Shown here in pieces: positions 50,460-63,293 of a stretch of 64,000 nucleotides of DNA. The stretch comes from Chinchilla lanigera. Its lineage: Eukaryota > Chordata > Mammalia > Rodentia > Chinchillidae. Both the position numbers and the translations under genes were made by a program. The first letter of the stretch is position 1. The number at the start of each line of letters is the position of its first letter. Where the stretch lies: the NCBI RefSeq assembly GCF_000276665.1, contig NW_004955435.1:2394615-2458614 (forward strand), given 5' to 3'. The notes under the pieces are model-generated. The model had not been told where the DNA came from, ran no database searches, and worked only from the letters and a program-made list of their open reading frames with translations.

Positions 50460-50960
50460 ATCTTACGTTAAGTCTTTCTACAGCTACTGTGGTAAAGCAC
50501 AGATAAGGGGCTTGTCCTTGTGAGTTGTTTATTTCAGCTGGAAGAAAGTAGAAAATAAGCAAATAAGTGAACTACATGGCAACAGAATGCCTGTAAAGAG
50601 GTTAACATGAAAAAATTACCAGAAAGTGAAGGGGTGAGCAGAGGGATTGGTGGTTTGATCCCAGCTGAGACGGAAGGTCTGGGACCACCTGTCTGCTAGG
50701 AGGACACGAGGGCCGAAACAGGGAGGGTAAGAATGATTTAGTCAAGGAAAGACAGCCCACAGGCAGGCTGTACCAGAAAGAGGGAGTGGGTCCCTGGGTC
50801 TTAAGGGCAGGTTTGGCTAAGGCACTTGGAGAACAAAAGGAGGCTTTATGTGGTGGAGGAGAAGAAGCAACACAAGAGAAAGGCCTGATGAACGGGCAAA
50901 GGCTGGGCCAGTCCTGCTGGAAGAACCTCATTCTACATCAAGCAGGAAATTGCTGCAGGA
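50460..50960 (+). repeat. Ancient interspersed repeat, same type as 5750-6120
   Basis: The composition and phrases AGAAAATAAGCAAATAAGTG, CAGCTGAGACGGAAGGTCTG, GGGCAAAGGCTGGGCC and GGAGAACAAAAGGAGG recall the repeat that reads ATAAACAAATAAGTA, GAGCTGAGACCTGAAGG, GAACAGAAAGGAGGCC. Family not certain. Confidence 0.45.
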
Positions 50961-51489
50961 TTTGGGACAAGGAAATGCAACAACATAACTTCTGCTTCTA
51001 AACTGATAGCGGTAGGATTGTGCAGGAGTGAGGGTAGACGCACGATGAATAGTTACAAGAAGCTCTTTCCGGGGCTGTGGAATCTTGAGCAGATGGAGTG
51101 CTTGCTCGCCTTAGCAGGGCACTCACGGAAGCACAACTCTCCCTTGTCTCTGTCTTTACTGTGAATTGTCTGCAGGACATTATGGCTCAGCAGTTACTTC
51201 ATTCTTTTCATACAAATATTTATCCATCTCCTTATTCATTTACTCACTGAGTGAATACTTCGACCATAGGGGTTGTGGTGGGTTCTTTTGGTTAAAATGT
51301 GAATGAAATACCCTGCTTCTGTAATGTCAATATAACTCAGAATATATAAAATGTATAATTAAAGTAGGTAGAAACATATATGTCTCCATATACAGTATGT
51401 GCAATAAAATAGGAGAAGTGTGGAAGTAAACAAAGGAGAGACATACTTAATTCCATGCTCCCCGTGTATGTGAAAAAGTGTATTTAATT

Positions 51490-51940
51490 CACAAGTCGGT
51501 TCTGATTTCGCGTACCCACCAGCCCTGGGATAAAACCCATTACCTTCGCCTAATACTGAAAACTCTTCCGTTCTCGCCCTTACGCTAGTGGTCTTCCGTA
51601 CACCTCACGACCCAGCCAAACGCACTTCCACATGTATCGATCCACGCTTTTGCCTAGTGCTGGAGAGGGTCTCTCCGTCTTGTTCTCTGAATTCCTATTG
51701 AAACCTCTGCACTATTACAGATCCCACAATTCCCAGAAACCTCTGCAGGAAGTCATCTTCCTAACTGGTCATATCGGCAGTGTATCTGTTCCTCCTTCAT
51801 CCACTTTCAACCTTAGGACAACTTGACTTACCCACATTTTTCTACTCGACTACAGGCTCATGCACACAGAAACAAGGCATTATTTTCTACAAACTTTGGG
51901 AAACCTAACAGAACCTGTTATACTTAATAAATACACAATA
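51490..51940 (+). mobile_element. LINE-2 3' region, decayed
   Basis: It is C/T-rich, with GACTACAGGCTCATGCACAC, CTAACAGAACCTGTTATAC and TTAATAAATACACAATA in the order of an L2 terminus. Confidence 0.5.
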
Positions 51941-54038
51941 ACAAAATAGAAAGTTAGATCTCTCAAGTGTGTAGGAAGGCAGAGTAAAAGGATCAAAATT
52001 TAACTGAAACATTTGGTTATAGTATTAACATGAAGGGAAAAAATTTCAGATTTAAAGCAGGAGAGTAAGGCAATGACACTGTGACACAGAGGTTCACTGG
52101 GCAGCAATGTACAAATAGGAGAAAACATTTAGTGATAGTAAACCACGCACGTTCTGAATATACCATACTTTGCAGAGGGCTTAGGAGAACACTGGCTATG
52201 TGCCAAGCACTTGCTACAAAACATAGCATTTGACACTCATGTTCTGATAAGGAAAAGAAGACGTTCCGCAAGTAAGCCCTTGAAGGCATTTCAAAGAACT
52301 CCATAATTGTAAAACATTCTAAGTATAGCTGTTATGATGAAAACAAGGCAGGGGATGGCGTCAATGCATCCCTGAATGGACATTAACGCTAAGAAGGGTT
52401 TCCTTCTCCAGCTACATCAGATATTACATCTCACTGGGGTGACTTCCATAACTGAGGGTACATTTTGAGTACCAGTCAAAATAATTTGCCTCATAAAATA
52501 ATATTCATAAGAATATCATATAGTATATATAGTATATAACTGATAGAATCACTTTATGCTTTAATTAAAAAGCTTACATTTTTATTTTACATGTCACAAC
52601 ATTTTAGTTCAGGTCATTATTTCAGAAGGCTATTAGGTCTAAGAATAACTAGTATTTAAGGACACATATAATAAGCCATGGTCAATAAAGCCCAGGACAT
52701 CTGTCACACTTCCTATATTGTGAGCATCATGGGCTATGTTTGAGCATTATGGGCTATGTTTCATGATTTCTATTCTCCAAAACAATGATGTTATTCTTCC
52801 ATTTTCTGCCAACAAAATTTGTTACCTGCCACTGCTCTACTTCCTGTATAAAATCTTTGATTTGATGGAAAACTATTTTGATTCGATTTATCCACTGTCT
52901 CCTTGTAAGAATGCATATGACATCAACCACTAGTGAAACCTGGAAAATAAAGATAAGGAAAGCTCTGAACAGAGCTATTCACTGGGGAAACAAACCTATT
53001 CCTATGCCGTTATTAAAGCGAAGTAAAATAATTACAGAAATATCATGTTGGGCTTCAAACAGACGTCTCGGGCAGTCGTAAGTGATGTGGTTTTGATTCC
53101 AAATCACTTTGAGCACTGTTATCAGTTCGACCTCCCTCCTCATCACTTCCACCCTTTAAAATAATTTTCAAGAAAAACTGCACTAGGATTCTATTATTTT
53201 GAGCAGTTCTTCTGCAGAAATGCCGGCACTTGCTTAGACTCCCCCATTTCATCTTCTCTGTGCACCGAATATTTTGTAATAGAAAGACATTCAATCTTTC
53301 AGTGGGGAAAAATCTTCTGATAATAGGGGCACTTTTTAAAAAACTGTACCGATTTACTATCAGGCTCCCAAGAATGCCTCTTTCCCTGAATATAATTAAA
53401 TCAAGGCAATGTACAGTAAAGAGTAAACATAATGTATTTTCATCACTGAGCTAACAAACTCAAAGGACATACAAAAGTGGCATTATCCAGGCAGTATAAG
53501 TGATGCAACACCATGAGAAAGGCCACGTAGTAATGAAAGGGGGAGGCAGAGCACCATGGAAGACAGTGTCATTGATCTCACGTCCTCAATATATTTGCCA
53601 TCAGAAAACAAAAGCTTCATAACATGATACATGAGATGCTTCCGGTGTTTCAGAAGAGCACATAATCCCTTTAATCACACTTTTGTGAGAAGTTGTTCTA
53701 ACTTCCTTCATTAACTCAATAATGAACAGCATCCCTTTTAGGCAATGAAATTATGAGAGTAAAAAGACAGGCAAATGATGTGCAGTCACTCCCAATGTCT
53801 ATTTTCAATCCTTCTCTACTTTCTTCATTCTCATCAGTTTCAGTTGCTGAATGGGTTAACAAGTCCAAATGCAGTGCATCTCCATTTCCCTCAGTGCCAT
53901 TCTCCCTGCTGTTTTCCTGAGTTCTATCAGCTGTATAAACATCTGATTACCTCTGAAGTTAGGTAACCTGCCTCCAATTACGACAGCAAATATATACAAC
54001 CAAATCTTGACTACTCCACTTAAGAAATGTATCTCCAT
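51941..54038. other. Intronic stretch with no recognised repeat apart from a small tandem
   Basis: AT-rich. The only structured item is the 20-bp tandem at 52721-52760. ORFs are below 100 codons and unrecognised. Confidence 0.55.
52721..52760 (+). repeat. Tandem duplication of a 20-bp unit
   Basis: TGAGCATCATGGGCTATGTT is followed at once by TGAGCATTATGGGCTATGTT: two copies with one difference. Confidence 0.95.
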
Positions 54039-54215
54039 AGCCGGGCATAGCGGTGTATGCCTGTAATCCCAGCACTCGGGAGGCTGAGGCAGGAGGGTCG
54101 TTGAAAGTTCGAGACCAGCCTGGGCTACATACAAAGTCAGCTCAAGGCCAGCCTGGACTGCACAGCGAGACCCTGTCTCAAAAAAAAGAAAAGAAAAAAA
54201 AAAGTAAAATAAAAT
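54039..54215 (+). mobile_element. B1 SINE with internal duplication
   Basis: AGCCGGGCATAGCGGTGTAT, GCCTGTAATCCCAGCACTCG and GGAGGCTGAGGCAGGAGGG are the 7SL-like start with the Pol III A box. GAGACCAGCCTGGGCTACAT and AAGGCCAGCCTGGACTGCAC are the two duplicated segments. It ends GAGACCCTGTCTC plus an A-rich tail. This is the best-preserved B1 in the window. Confidence 0.95.
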
Positions 54216-55029
54216 AAAAAAAGAAACATAACTCTAAATTTTCTTCTGTATCCTCAGTTTTTCTACCTTAGACACAGAAATTTATGGAAAAAAAATTTCT
54301 TTGACTGGTTGCACTGATATTCTTCTATCTTAATCCCAGGCTGTTTTTTTCCCCAACATGACTGCAACTGTGTCATGTGTGCTAATTTCAAACTCCTGAC
54401 TCTCCCTTCTGTGTAGGAAAATAACTCCCGATGTAACATCCTTAGTGTCTCTCGGTACGTTTCTTACCTTTCCTCAAAAGCTGAGATTAATGATTGTAAT
54501 TAATGAATCTGGACAGGAAAATGAGTATGTGCCACCCTGGTGGCTTGATTGCCAGTATGAGCATGATTCTCTTTCCTCCTTCATCCTGAGCCCCAAGGGG
54601 CCAGCCTGCCATGAGGGGACCGGTTGCATGAGATCACACCCTACTGTGGGGGGAGTACGTCTACCTGATACAGGCATCCAACATTAGACAAACACTTTCC
54701 TACTAAGATGGGACACCCTGACAGGTGATTGCTTTGTTTCTAACTCCCAGTTATTTGAAGAGTATTAAAATGGTTCAAACTCCAAGCGGAGAGAAGGAAG
54801 AGCCGACACCTGGCAGAATGACTTCATCCAACATAGAGCTCTCTCTAGTATTTAACCTCCCAGTTTGTCACCTGGAAGTCTATAAAATAAAATTCAAATC
54901 CCTACTTTAATATATATTCCTTTGACTCCACAGAAACATTTAGTCAAATTTCCGTCGTCTTCTCCCTGCCCACCTCTCCTCCTTATATAACTCCACCATC
55001 TGCTGCTGCTACAGTGTTCCTCCACTGCC

Positions 55030-55240
55030 TGGACACAGGCTGCCATTTTGCCAGCCCATGTGGGAAACTTCTACTCAAGCTCGGAAATCCAGTCCAAATT
55101 AGCACTTTATGTAGCAAGGTATTTATTTATACACTTGTTTCCTTGATTAGCTTGTGGGTCTCTGAGGAGTCAATGCTCTCTCTCCCACACGTCTGAAAGG
55201 GACTCAGAGTATAGCTATATATTGAATAAATGTCTATTAC
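55030..55240 (+). mobile_element. LINE-2 3' end
   Basis: GATTAGCTTGTGGGTCTCTG, AGTCAATGCTCTCTC and TATTGAATAAATGTCTATTA match the L2 end (GACTGTAAGCTCCATGAGGG, AATAAATG). Confidence 0.6.
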
Positions 55241-55439
55241 AAGGATAGTAATGAGCAAATGGATACTAAAAATCATAAAGCAAGAAAGTTGTCACAAATA
55301 AAAGTGAAAAGTGCATATTTTCATTCACGAAGATAAGAACATGCATGAAATAAGTAGGCTGATGACAACTTTCTAAAGACATAACTTTTACAGCTTTTTA
55401 AATGACTGTAAAATGACTACTTACTCCAACAGTGCGGCG

Positions 55440-55640
55440 TCAGAGAAATTGCATAAGCCTTCCGTGGCTTCCTTCCCGTCCACCCCTCCTCTACTCGGGA
55501 ACTCCTACACATCACTCAGGCGTCAGCTCAGAACCTGCTTCTTCAGAAGTTTTCCTGCAGCACGGACTCTTCTGTGCTTTGCTAGGACTCTGCACCTTCC
55601 CGGCATGCTTCACCCCAACCGCCGGTCCCCTCTGTTGACT
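55440..55640 (+). mobile_element. LINE-2 fragment
   Basis: CAGGCGTCAGCTCAGAACCT, CTTCAGAAGTTTTCCTGC and GCACGGACTCTTCTG follow the L2 phrase TTCAGGTCTCAGCTCAAATG, CAGAGAGGCCTTCCCTGACC. Confidence 0.6.
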
Positions 55641-56407
55641 AGAAGTGCCCGGGAGGTAAGGTTTGCGTTGGCCTTTTCACCACTTGGCCCGCTGCGCTTA
55701 GTTCACAGTTCAGAACTGCAGGCCACAGCAGTTCTTCACCAGCAAACGTGAAATGAGGGAACTGCAGCACACGGTGTCCTGCCCCTTCCAGGACACTTGA
55801 AAATATAAATAAAGAAAATGCCAAGGCAAGCCGATACAGCATAACACACTGAGTGTGCATACCACACCGCGCCGAAAACTCCGCGGTTCTATCTCTTCCA
55901 TTGCTAGTTAACTTTATCATCAGCAAGTCCTTCCTGTAAGGTCTGGCTCAGTCCAAGAGGTGTCTAGCAGTGCAATACATTATTCCTTAATCTGTTCTTT
56001 AAGACTTTATTACAAATGCTGCTGTTTACAGAAATGCAACAATAGTGAAAAACTGATTTAATAGAGTTTCTCGACTTAGCATTTTATTCTTTCCCCCTCA
56101 TCTTTATTTTGGGTAAAGCAGATATATAATTTGAAGAGTGGCTAGTTTTAAATTTTTTATTTTTTTACTGAACTGCTCAATTTCATCAGCAGTTTCTGGA
56201 AGAGATGTTTTATATTTTGAAAATATAACATGGTGGTAACAACAACAAAATGCCAAAAACAGAATAACAAAGAATGATTAATGGAATTAATGTGATTGAA
56301 AGACCTCATGTGAATTCATTAGTGAACTACTGACTAAGTACCATTTTGATTAGTAAGACAAATCAAACGTGATGATTTCCATCTTTTAAAACGGAATACA
56401 GATAACT

Positions 56408-56561
56408 TCTGCGTGTAGCGGCACATGTCTGCAGTCCCTGCTTTCAGGAGGCAGAGGCAGGAAGACTGCTGTGAGTCTGAGGCCATCCTGAGCTACACTG
56501 TCAGTTCAAGATCATCCTGAACTACACGTAGTGAGATCCTGTCTCAAAAAAAAAAAAAAAC
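56408..56561 (+). mobile_element. B1 SINE with 10-bp target-site duplication
   Basis: CAGTCCCTGCTTTCAGGAGG, GGCAGAGGCAGGAAGACTGC and the duplicated pair GAGGCCATCCTGAGCTACAC / AAGATCATCCTGAACTACAC, then GAGATCCTGTCTC and an A tail. ACAGATAACT is at 56398-56407 and 56562-56571. Confidence 0.94.
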
Positions 56562-57779
56562 ACAGATAACTATTATCATAACTTGTCTTGTGCTCATATT
56601 AAAACATATTTTCATACGTTTTCCAATACCTAAATTAAATAAGCAAAAAAGACCACATTTGACAAATTTCTGAATCTATGAATTGCTAGGGTCTTACACA
56701 TGCCATTTCTCACCTAACTAGGAATTTCTACTTCTGATTTAGGGCAGAACAAGGCCAATTAGCTCACGCCTACCCCTTTTCTCGGTATGAGGGGAAGTGA
56801 ATCAAAGCTTAATTGAAGCTGATATTGACAGAGTGCTTGCTTTACCCCATGAGGCTTTCAAAAACTTTTCTGAGGTCCTGCTCATAAGAAGGGTTGATGA
56901 GTGATTTTAAAAGTTTTTTTTTCCCTTGAAACACTCTCTTACAGAACTAGCTGTAATTAATGCTATCAAGGGAGTTGTTTTCTAAGGCTTGCTTTAAAGA
57001 TCCAGAAAGAGCTGAGGTTTTCGTTTCCCCGTTAGGTCCAGTTCTTAGGGAGAGCAGAAAGGAGACCCAGGCACTGGCTGAGAGGCCCACCCGTCTTGGA
57101 GAGGGTGACCCCGGCCCCACCCTGGAGAGGCCCACAGGCGCAGGCCCCGCCCCTCCGCTCCCCTGGGCCGTGCTTAGCAGCTGTGCTGAGGCAGGGTCAC
57201 CAGCACTCTTGAAAGCTTTCTCTCCAAAACCGAGGTTTCATCTCAAGGCTTTAGTGTCGCTGAAGGTGCTTCTGCCATGCTTGCTAAAATGAGCCAGTGT
57301 CGTGGAGGAAACAGACAAAGCCATCGGACCTAAGTTCAAGTTTTTTAAACAAGAAGTCCAAAGTGATTTAAAAATACTTTGTTCACTAAATACCTGATTT
57401 GTAGAAAATCGAAATGGAGATTTCCCCAGCTACTGAAAATCAGTGGAAAGAAAATTCCTTTCAGTGGTACGAGAAAACAACAGAATTGAAAATAAAAAAG
57501 TTTAAAATGTATGATAGTTATAAACTACACAAATTTCTTAAGTAAAACTAACCAAATATACTAAACACTTTCCCATTTAAAGAATCATAAATGTAAGACC
57601 GTCTGCCCCACGTATATGTAAAGAAGTGCTCACCGAGTACCCAGGGCACCTGACGAAGCCCTGACTGCTGAGCGCTCTCTATCTAGACAGCACTCAGACC
57701 ACTACACGTGTGTCGTAACTCAATCGTTAAATGGTTTGGTGCACAGCAAAAACAAAACCTAAAAGTTCAGAGACGTTCA

Positions 57780-57990
57780 CTTTGTGTGCTAGGCCTATGT
57801 ATAAATGCCTCACATATATTGTTAATTCATTTATTCTTAAAGTAACACTAGGGAAGTAGATACTATGATCATCCTCCTTAAATAACGAAGACCAAGACGT
57901 ACCTAGAACCTAAATTCCTGAGAGGGTAAAGTTAGAGGGTAAGAGAGACAGGTGTCCAGCTAAGCAGCTTGGCTCCAGAGCTCCTACGTG
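57780..57990 (+). mobile_element. MIR SINE, ancient
   Basis: GTGCTAGGCCTATGTATAAA, GCCTCACATATATTGTTAAT, AAAGTAACACTAGGGAAGTA and GATACTATGATCATCCTCC follow the MIR order (GTGCCAGGCACTGTGCTAAG, TTTACATGCATTATCTC, AGGTAGGTACTATTATCATCC). Confidence 0.8.
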
Positions 57991-59409
57991 GGCCTGATAC
58001 ACCAGGAGGACTCTAATTAGTGTAATATTTGTTGAATTATAGAGTACAATAATTTATGCTAAAAGAAGGGAAAAGACAATAAGAGAATAGCAAAAATATT
58101 TTCCTAATTTTTTATTCTTCAAGAAAAACAAAGGCAACTATTATTTGAAAAAAGTAATAGCTTTAATAAAATTAATATCCGGAAATGAATCAAGTCAAAT
58201 TCACATATATCTGTGTAACTATTATACATACATTAGCATATCAGTTGATACTGAGAGTCAAATAGATGATAAAGGTAAAAGTCTCTGCCCTCCTAGGGTT
58301 TGTAGTCTAATTTGCAGATAAACTATAAATTCTAGAAGGTGAAAGGACATAGCTCTTTTCAGAGTGTGCATTTAAAAAGTAAACAGTTACAGGTTAGCAC
58401 GTGGAAATTTTATAGAGCTCCTGGACTAAAGTCCATTCCTTCAACTGTCTGACACACATTCAAAGAACCAGACAATTATGTCTGTTAGGTTCCCAAAGTA
58501 TGAAGACAGGCCAACATTACTGTCTCAGCTAGACTAACGAAAAGTGTAATTGGTAATTATATATAAATTTCACAACTATCAGTTCATTCCAAACAATAGA
58601 AGAAAGGATAAACTATAGGATAAATAAGAAGTCTCATAAACTTGAACTTTTTCTAGAAGAGATAAAATCTAAAATTCATAAAATGTTTAGCAGAAGAGAT
58701 TTCCTATATTGAAATATAAATATCTAGTAAATAAATGTTTCCAGTTTCCAGTGGAGAAGTATATTTTTGGAATAGAAATGCCAGTTAGAGGCAATTAGTA
58801 CTCAATTTTCTGATAGCCTTTAAAATCAATTTAGAACAACGAAATTCCAATGTAATGTGATTTGGAATTTTACAAACTCCAAATGAGGGAAGAGAAGAGA
58901 GTTTCTAAGAAACACCCACTTTCAGTTTCTCACAGAAAAGATAGCAAATAAAGCTATGCTATTATCTGAATTGAATTTGAAATTGGACATTATGTGTAGG
59001 GCAGTAGTTAGACGACTCCATTAAACATGCACACAAGCACAGATATATATTCTGTGCACAAGGATTTGAAATCTGTAGTCTTACTTTCTATCCCACTGAT
59101 TGCAGCAATCCAAAAAATGAAAGAAAATAGAATTAGAAAAAATAATGATAATTCGTTTTAGTTGGTATTAATTTTAGGAAAAATGGAATAATTTGTGAAG
59201 AAATCCAAGTATATCATCAAAATTTAATTTTAAAAATCTGATATAATTTCTGTAAGCTGTTAAAATGCTTTTTTGAACAGCTACATTAGGTACACATTCT
59301 AAACAAAGTTATAGGTTCTCCATTGTGAAATTAAGACTCTTGCAAAAGCAATGGAATGTACCAGAAAAAGAGACTGTAATTAAAATTTTAATTTCCTTTA
59401 AATTTCCAA

Positions 59410-59830
59410 ACATAGGTGTCTTTGTTACTTTTCTGGTCGCTGAGACAAAATGCCTGACACCTGAAGTTAAGGGAGAAAAGGTTTACCTGGCTCACAGATG
59501 GAGAGGTGTCAGTCCATGTCAGCAGGCTCCAAAGCACGGGGGCCTGGCAGAGAGGATCACAGAGGACAAACAGCCCCCAGCAAGCAGGCAGGGGAGGGCA
59601 CTGGAGTCCTCTTTCTGTCCCTTGTATTTTACACAGGCAACCTGCCCTAGGGCGGGGGTAGCACTCACACCCTTAATTCCAGCCAGAACTACGCCAAACC
59701 ACTCAGTGGACTGATTAGTGATCCCGCACCCTCGATCCCAGCACCACAGTCTCCAGGTCCAGTCACCTCTTGTAAGTCCCCCCATGACTGCAGGAAGCTT
59801 TGCGAGGACATCTAGACACAGACCATGGCA
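59410..59830 (+). repeat. Unassigned dispersed repeat, copy B
   Basis: It starts GTTACTTTTCTGGTCGCTGA, then GACAAAATGCCTGACACC, AAGGTTTACCTGGCTCACAG and GTGTCAGTCCATGTCAGCAG. The last phrase parallels copy A at 47700. The 3' part AGTGGACTGATTAGTGATCC, then CCAGTCACCTCTTGTAAG is also typical of this family. It gives a chance 129-codon frame with no known product. Confidence 0.6.
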
Positions 59831-60809
59831 ATAGGCTAGCTTTGCAAATATATATTACTGATGTAACTCACACTCTACAAGTATGTGCATTTAAAGTATC
59901 ATTCTATTCAGACTGCTGAGAGTAAAATTATCTCAGTACTTTCATGTATTCTCAAGTCTATGAGAGTCCATGAACTTCTTCAGCTTGTGTTTATACGGCG
60001 CATTGATTAAACATTTTCTGAGTTGCTGCTATAACATTCACCCTGTGCTACATACGGGGAGGAATAATTCAAAAGGCAACGGTGGAAAATAAACCTGCGT
60101 ACGTACACAGTATACACAGGTTCATTCATTCGCTGAATTTCTCCAGTGTTAAGGACAACTGTGTCCTAGAGCACAAGGTAACACTCATAAACTCAATATA
60201 TAAACTTCATAGAAGGAGGAAATTGAATTTGTGATAACCTTTTGAATTCTGGCAATTGGGCCAAAACTACAGCACTATGGACAGTAATAAGGAACTGGAG
60301 AGGAGGCCAGTGCTAGGGAAACCCGACAAAGAGAATTTCGTGCATCTCTCAATGTAATGTCTGCGTAACTAATTAGTCAGTAATTTACAGGTCAGCCTCC
60401 ACTCCTAACTGAAGTTTTCACGTACAGGGAACGAGTATCTACTTTGTATTCTCCCAAGTATATTTGACTCTTGGCACTAATTAGGCACTTGGTAAATATC
60501 TGTCACAGGCACGGACACAGATACGAAATTAAAGGATGAGATCTTCTGAGACATGGGAAGTGGAGAACCAGATTTCAGTCATCGCACAGTGAAATGAAGT
60601 CATGCCTCCCTGTAAGTCTAGTCACCACTGGTGTACACGAGGTTCAGTGTGTGCATGCATGAAATGATGGATGACAGGGCACCGAGTCCATAAATACATT
60701 AAGAAGAAAAATGGTGAATGTCTCAACTTTGAAAAGTGCTACAAAGTAATGGCAAGAGGGAGAAAAGTAGGCAGCAATAAGCCCAGAAACGAAAAGTTAA
60801 AAAGAAAAA

Positions 60810-61010
60810 TGCAGGAATAATAATGTGTCACATTTGGTTTTCCAAAGCACTTTCACACTATTTCATGTTAATTCTGACAATAATCTTGAGGGGTAGGGAG
60901 AGGAGGTTTTATTACACTTGTTTTTTGCCTTTTTTGTTTTCTAATAGATAAATTAGGCCCGAGTCTCAGAAAGGTTAAGTGACTGTGAGAAAAGGATTTC
61001 AAAGAGAAAT
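60810..61010 (+). mobile_element. MIR SINE, ancient
   Basis: CCAAAGCACTTTCACACTAT, TTAATTCTGACAATAATCTT, ATAAATTAGGCCCGAGTCTC and AGAAAGGTTAAGTGACTG match the MIR core, where GAAACTGAGGC and GGTTAAGTAACTTGCC are expected. Confidence 0.75.
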
Positions 61011-61872
61011 ATTTAACATTGTCCAATTCAAAACCCAAGTAAGGAGTGAGGTGATGTCACTGCTTCTAGCATACAATTTATTGGAGTCCACGCAAAGTCA
61101 GACGGAAAAGGAGAGACGAGAAGAAAGGCTAACACTGTAAGAGTCATCCATAATTATATTAAAATAGGTATCTCGGAACGGATTGCCAAAAGTCAAGCAC
61201 ACAGGCATTACAGTGGGGCAAGACTTGAAGCAGACGAACGATAGTATGAATATCTTTCCTTTTTTAGCCAAAAGGACAACTTGCTCTGCTTAACTGATTT
61301 TCTCTATATCTTGAATGGGATGTGCATGTGAATATTTTCTAACTTTGAAACTGTTAAGATTTTAAATGCCACTTGTGAAATATCTTCTTAATCAACTTCT
61401 AAGAAAAATTTCCACCCCCACCTTCTTCTTTAATGCTTCCATCCCCCCAAAAACAAATGGTGCTGAGAATACGTAGAGGAGCGCAGAAGATACTAGCACT
61501 GCGGTACACTCCAGGCCCGCCAGCTCCCTTTTGCTGTGGGAAATGGCTCTTACTCATGCAAACACTGAGGAACCCTGGCAAAACAGGGGCCTATTTAAGG
61601 GTACTTCCCACAGACAGGTTGTTATTTCATAGCAGTTGGGGAGAAGCAGCATCATGAAGAGCTGTGCTTTTCCTGACTTCTCCAAACATATGCAGGACAG
61701 AGCATGGGCAGCACTTGAGGAAGCTGACACCATGGAATACATTCTAGAACTTACTGAATAAAGGTGTAAACAGATTTATGTGCTAGCAAATAATAATGGA
61801 CTTCTTTAAACTAATAAGATAAACAATAAATTTTTCTTGTGCATACTTTAAATGTCAGGTTAAATCAGTTAT

Positions 61873-61874
<2 letters not shown>

Positions 61875-61911
<37 letters not shown>
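61875..61911 (+). repeat. (CA)n microsatellite
   Basis: About 18 CA units, followed by ACATACAAACAC. Confidence 0.97.
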
Positions 61912-62290
61912 CATACAAACACAAGCTTAACAAAATCTGAGATGTCAAAGCTGTTTCTAAGTACCCACAGCTACTTAGGTTTGTTTGGGAAGATATAATT
62001 TTCTTAATGTTAGGATTACCAATAATGGAAGATAAATTTAGATAGCAAAAGAGTTTTTCATAGGTGAATCATAAACAGAATTGTTAGTAAACATGATTCA
62101 ATATCTTACTCAATTTTTGTTGATATGCAGAGTGTTGAAAACAATATAATTTTTTGTTAATTAAATACAATTTACACACTGTTCTTTTTTCCTTTCTGAA
62201 CTCAGTTAACGAATAAACAAACCATTTTATGACTGTGTCTATGTCTAAATATCATATAAATATCTGTGTGAAAAGTGACAAATTCAGGCC

Positions 62291-62393
62291 ATCATCCAGG
62301 TATTTGAAAACATTTATCTTGATGACATTAAACATCTGGGTGTTTTCAAATATCAAGATGTTTGATGTCCTACAGATAAAATGTCCTGATGAC
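62291..62393. repeat. Palindromic element, MITE-like
   Basis: The left arm GACATTAAACATCT (62324-62337) pairs with AGATGTTTGATGTC (62356-62369), and ACATTTATC pairs imperfectly with GATAAAATGT farther out. A second, overlapping perfect pair is TATTTGAAAACA (62301-62312) with TGTTTTCAAATA (62341-62352). The alternative pairings and the ATCATCC / TGATGAC ends suggest a non-autonomous DNA transposon, unnamed. Confidence 0.6.
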
Positions 62394-63293
62394 TAGTTGA
62401 ATTTTATGAATCTGTTGCATAAAAATGTATAGCTGCACACATATATTGTTTTCTATTTCAGATACAAAATGTAATTTTAACATAACATAGTATGAATTCA
62501 TAGACAGGCACCCTCGGTCTAGATTTTTTTGTTATCGGTATTGCTTTCAGTGACTCTCTGAGCTAGAGAAATGACTTTTACTTCCCTTTGAGAAAATGAG
62601 GCTTAATTACCATTTCAAGGGTATGAAAAAAGGTAAAGAATTTGCAAAAAGAAGGTATTTTCCATCTACAGTGGCCCAGAAAGACACCATGTGTGTGAGG
62701 TATAACACAAAGTAGTCTTACAGGATTGACTTACGTTTTCAATTAAAATGTTATATAAAACATTTCTTCTCCCACTCTAGCTTTAAACATTTTGTTCTTT
62801 CTTAGAATGTCCCGTCATGCCATCTAGATGAAATGACAGGAGTCTGAACTTTTTAATTTGATGATGTTGATGACTATAGGGATGGTTTGTCCTGAGAACA
62901 TTAATAAATGAATTTTGCCTTTTTGGCATTCATTAGGCCCAAATTTGCCTGCTTCACTGAAGACTGGTCATCTGAACCCTCCCATTACATTTTCTTACAC
63001 TAGTCTAAATGAAGATAAACCCATTGTCATATAGGAAATAAGCCTAACACTATTATAAAGTAGAATGCATGTTTTGGAAATTAGCTTAAAAGAAAGATTA
63101 ATTTCTTTTCAATTTTCACCACTTTTAAAACAATTCTGTACACTCATTAAACACCATGGGTAAGCCTTTTAAATCAAGATTGTTGCATTCCACATTAGAA
63201 AACGAAAATGAACGCGAATGTGAAAAACGATTACCTGAAAGCTGGACACCTTCAGGCCACTGCACTAACACACAACAGACCAGAGCGCCGTAC

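Larger units (their letters stand above)
40842..63293 (-). other. DPYD: DPYD intron 11 (complete, 22,452 bp)
   Basis: Bounded by the exon 11 donor (GTACGG) and the exon 12 acceptor (TTCTTCCAG). It contains four B1 or B1-containing SINEs, one young ID SINE, several L2 and MIR fossils, two copies of an unassigned dispersed repeat, purine-rich DNA, a CpG-rich patch (46450-46740), a CA microsatellite and a palindromic element near 62340. I recognise nothing in 40842-41765, 41908-42989, 43772-45981, 46741-47699, 48106-49799, 51941-54038, 54216-55029, 56572-57779, 57991-59409, 59831-60809, 61011-61874 and 62396-63293. Confidence 0.95.
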
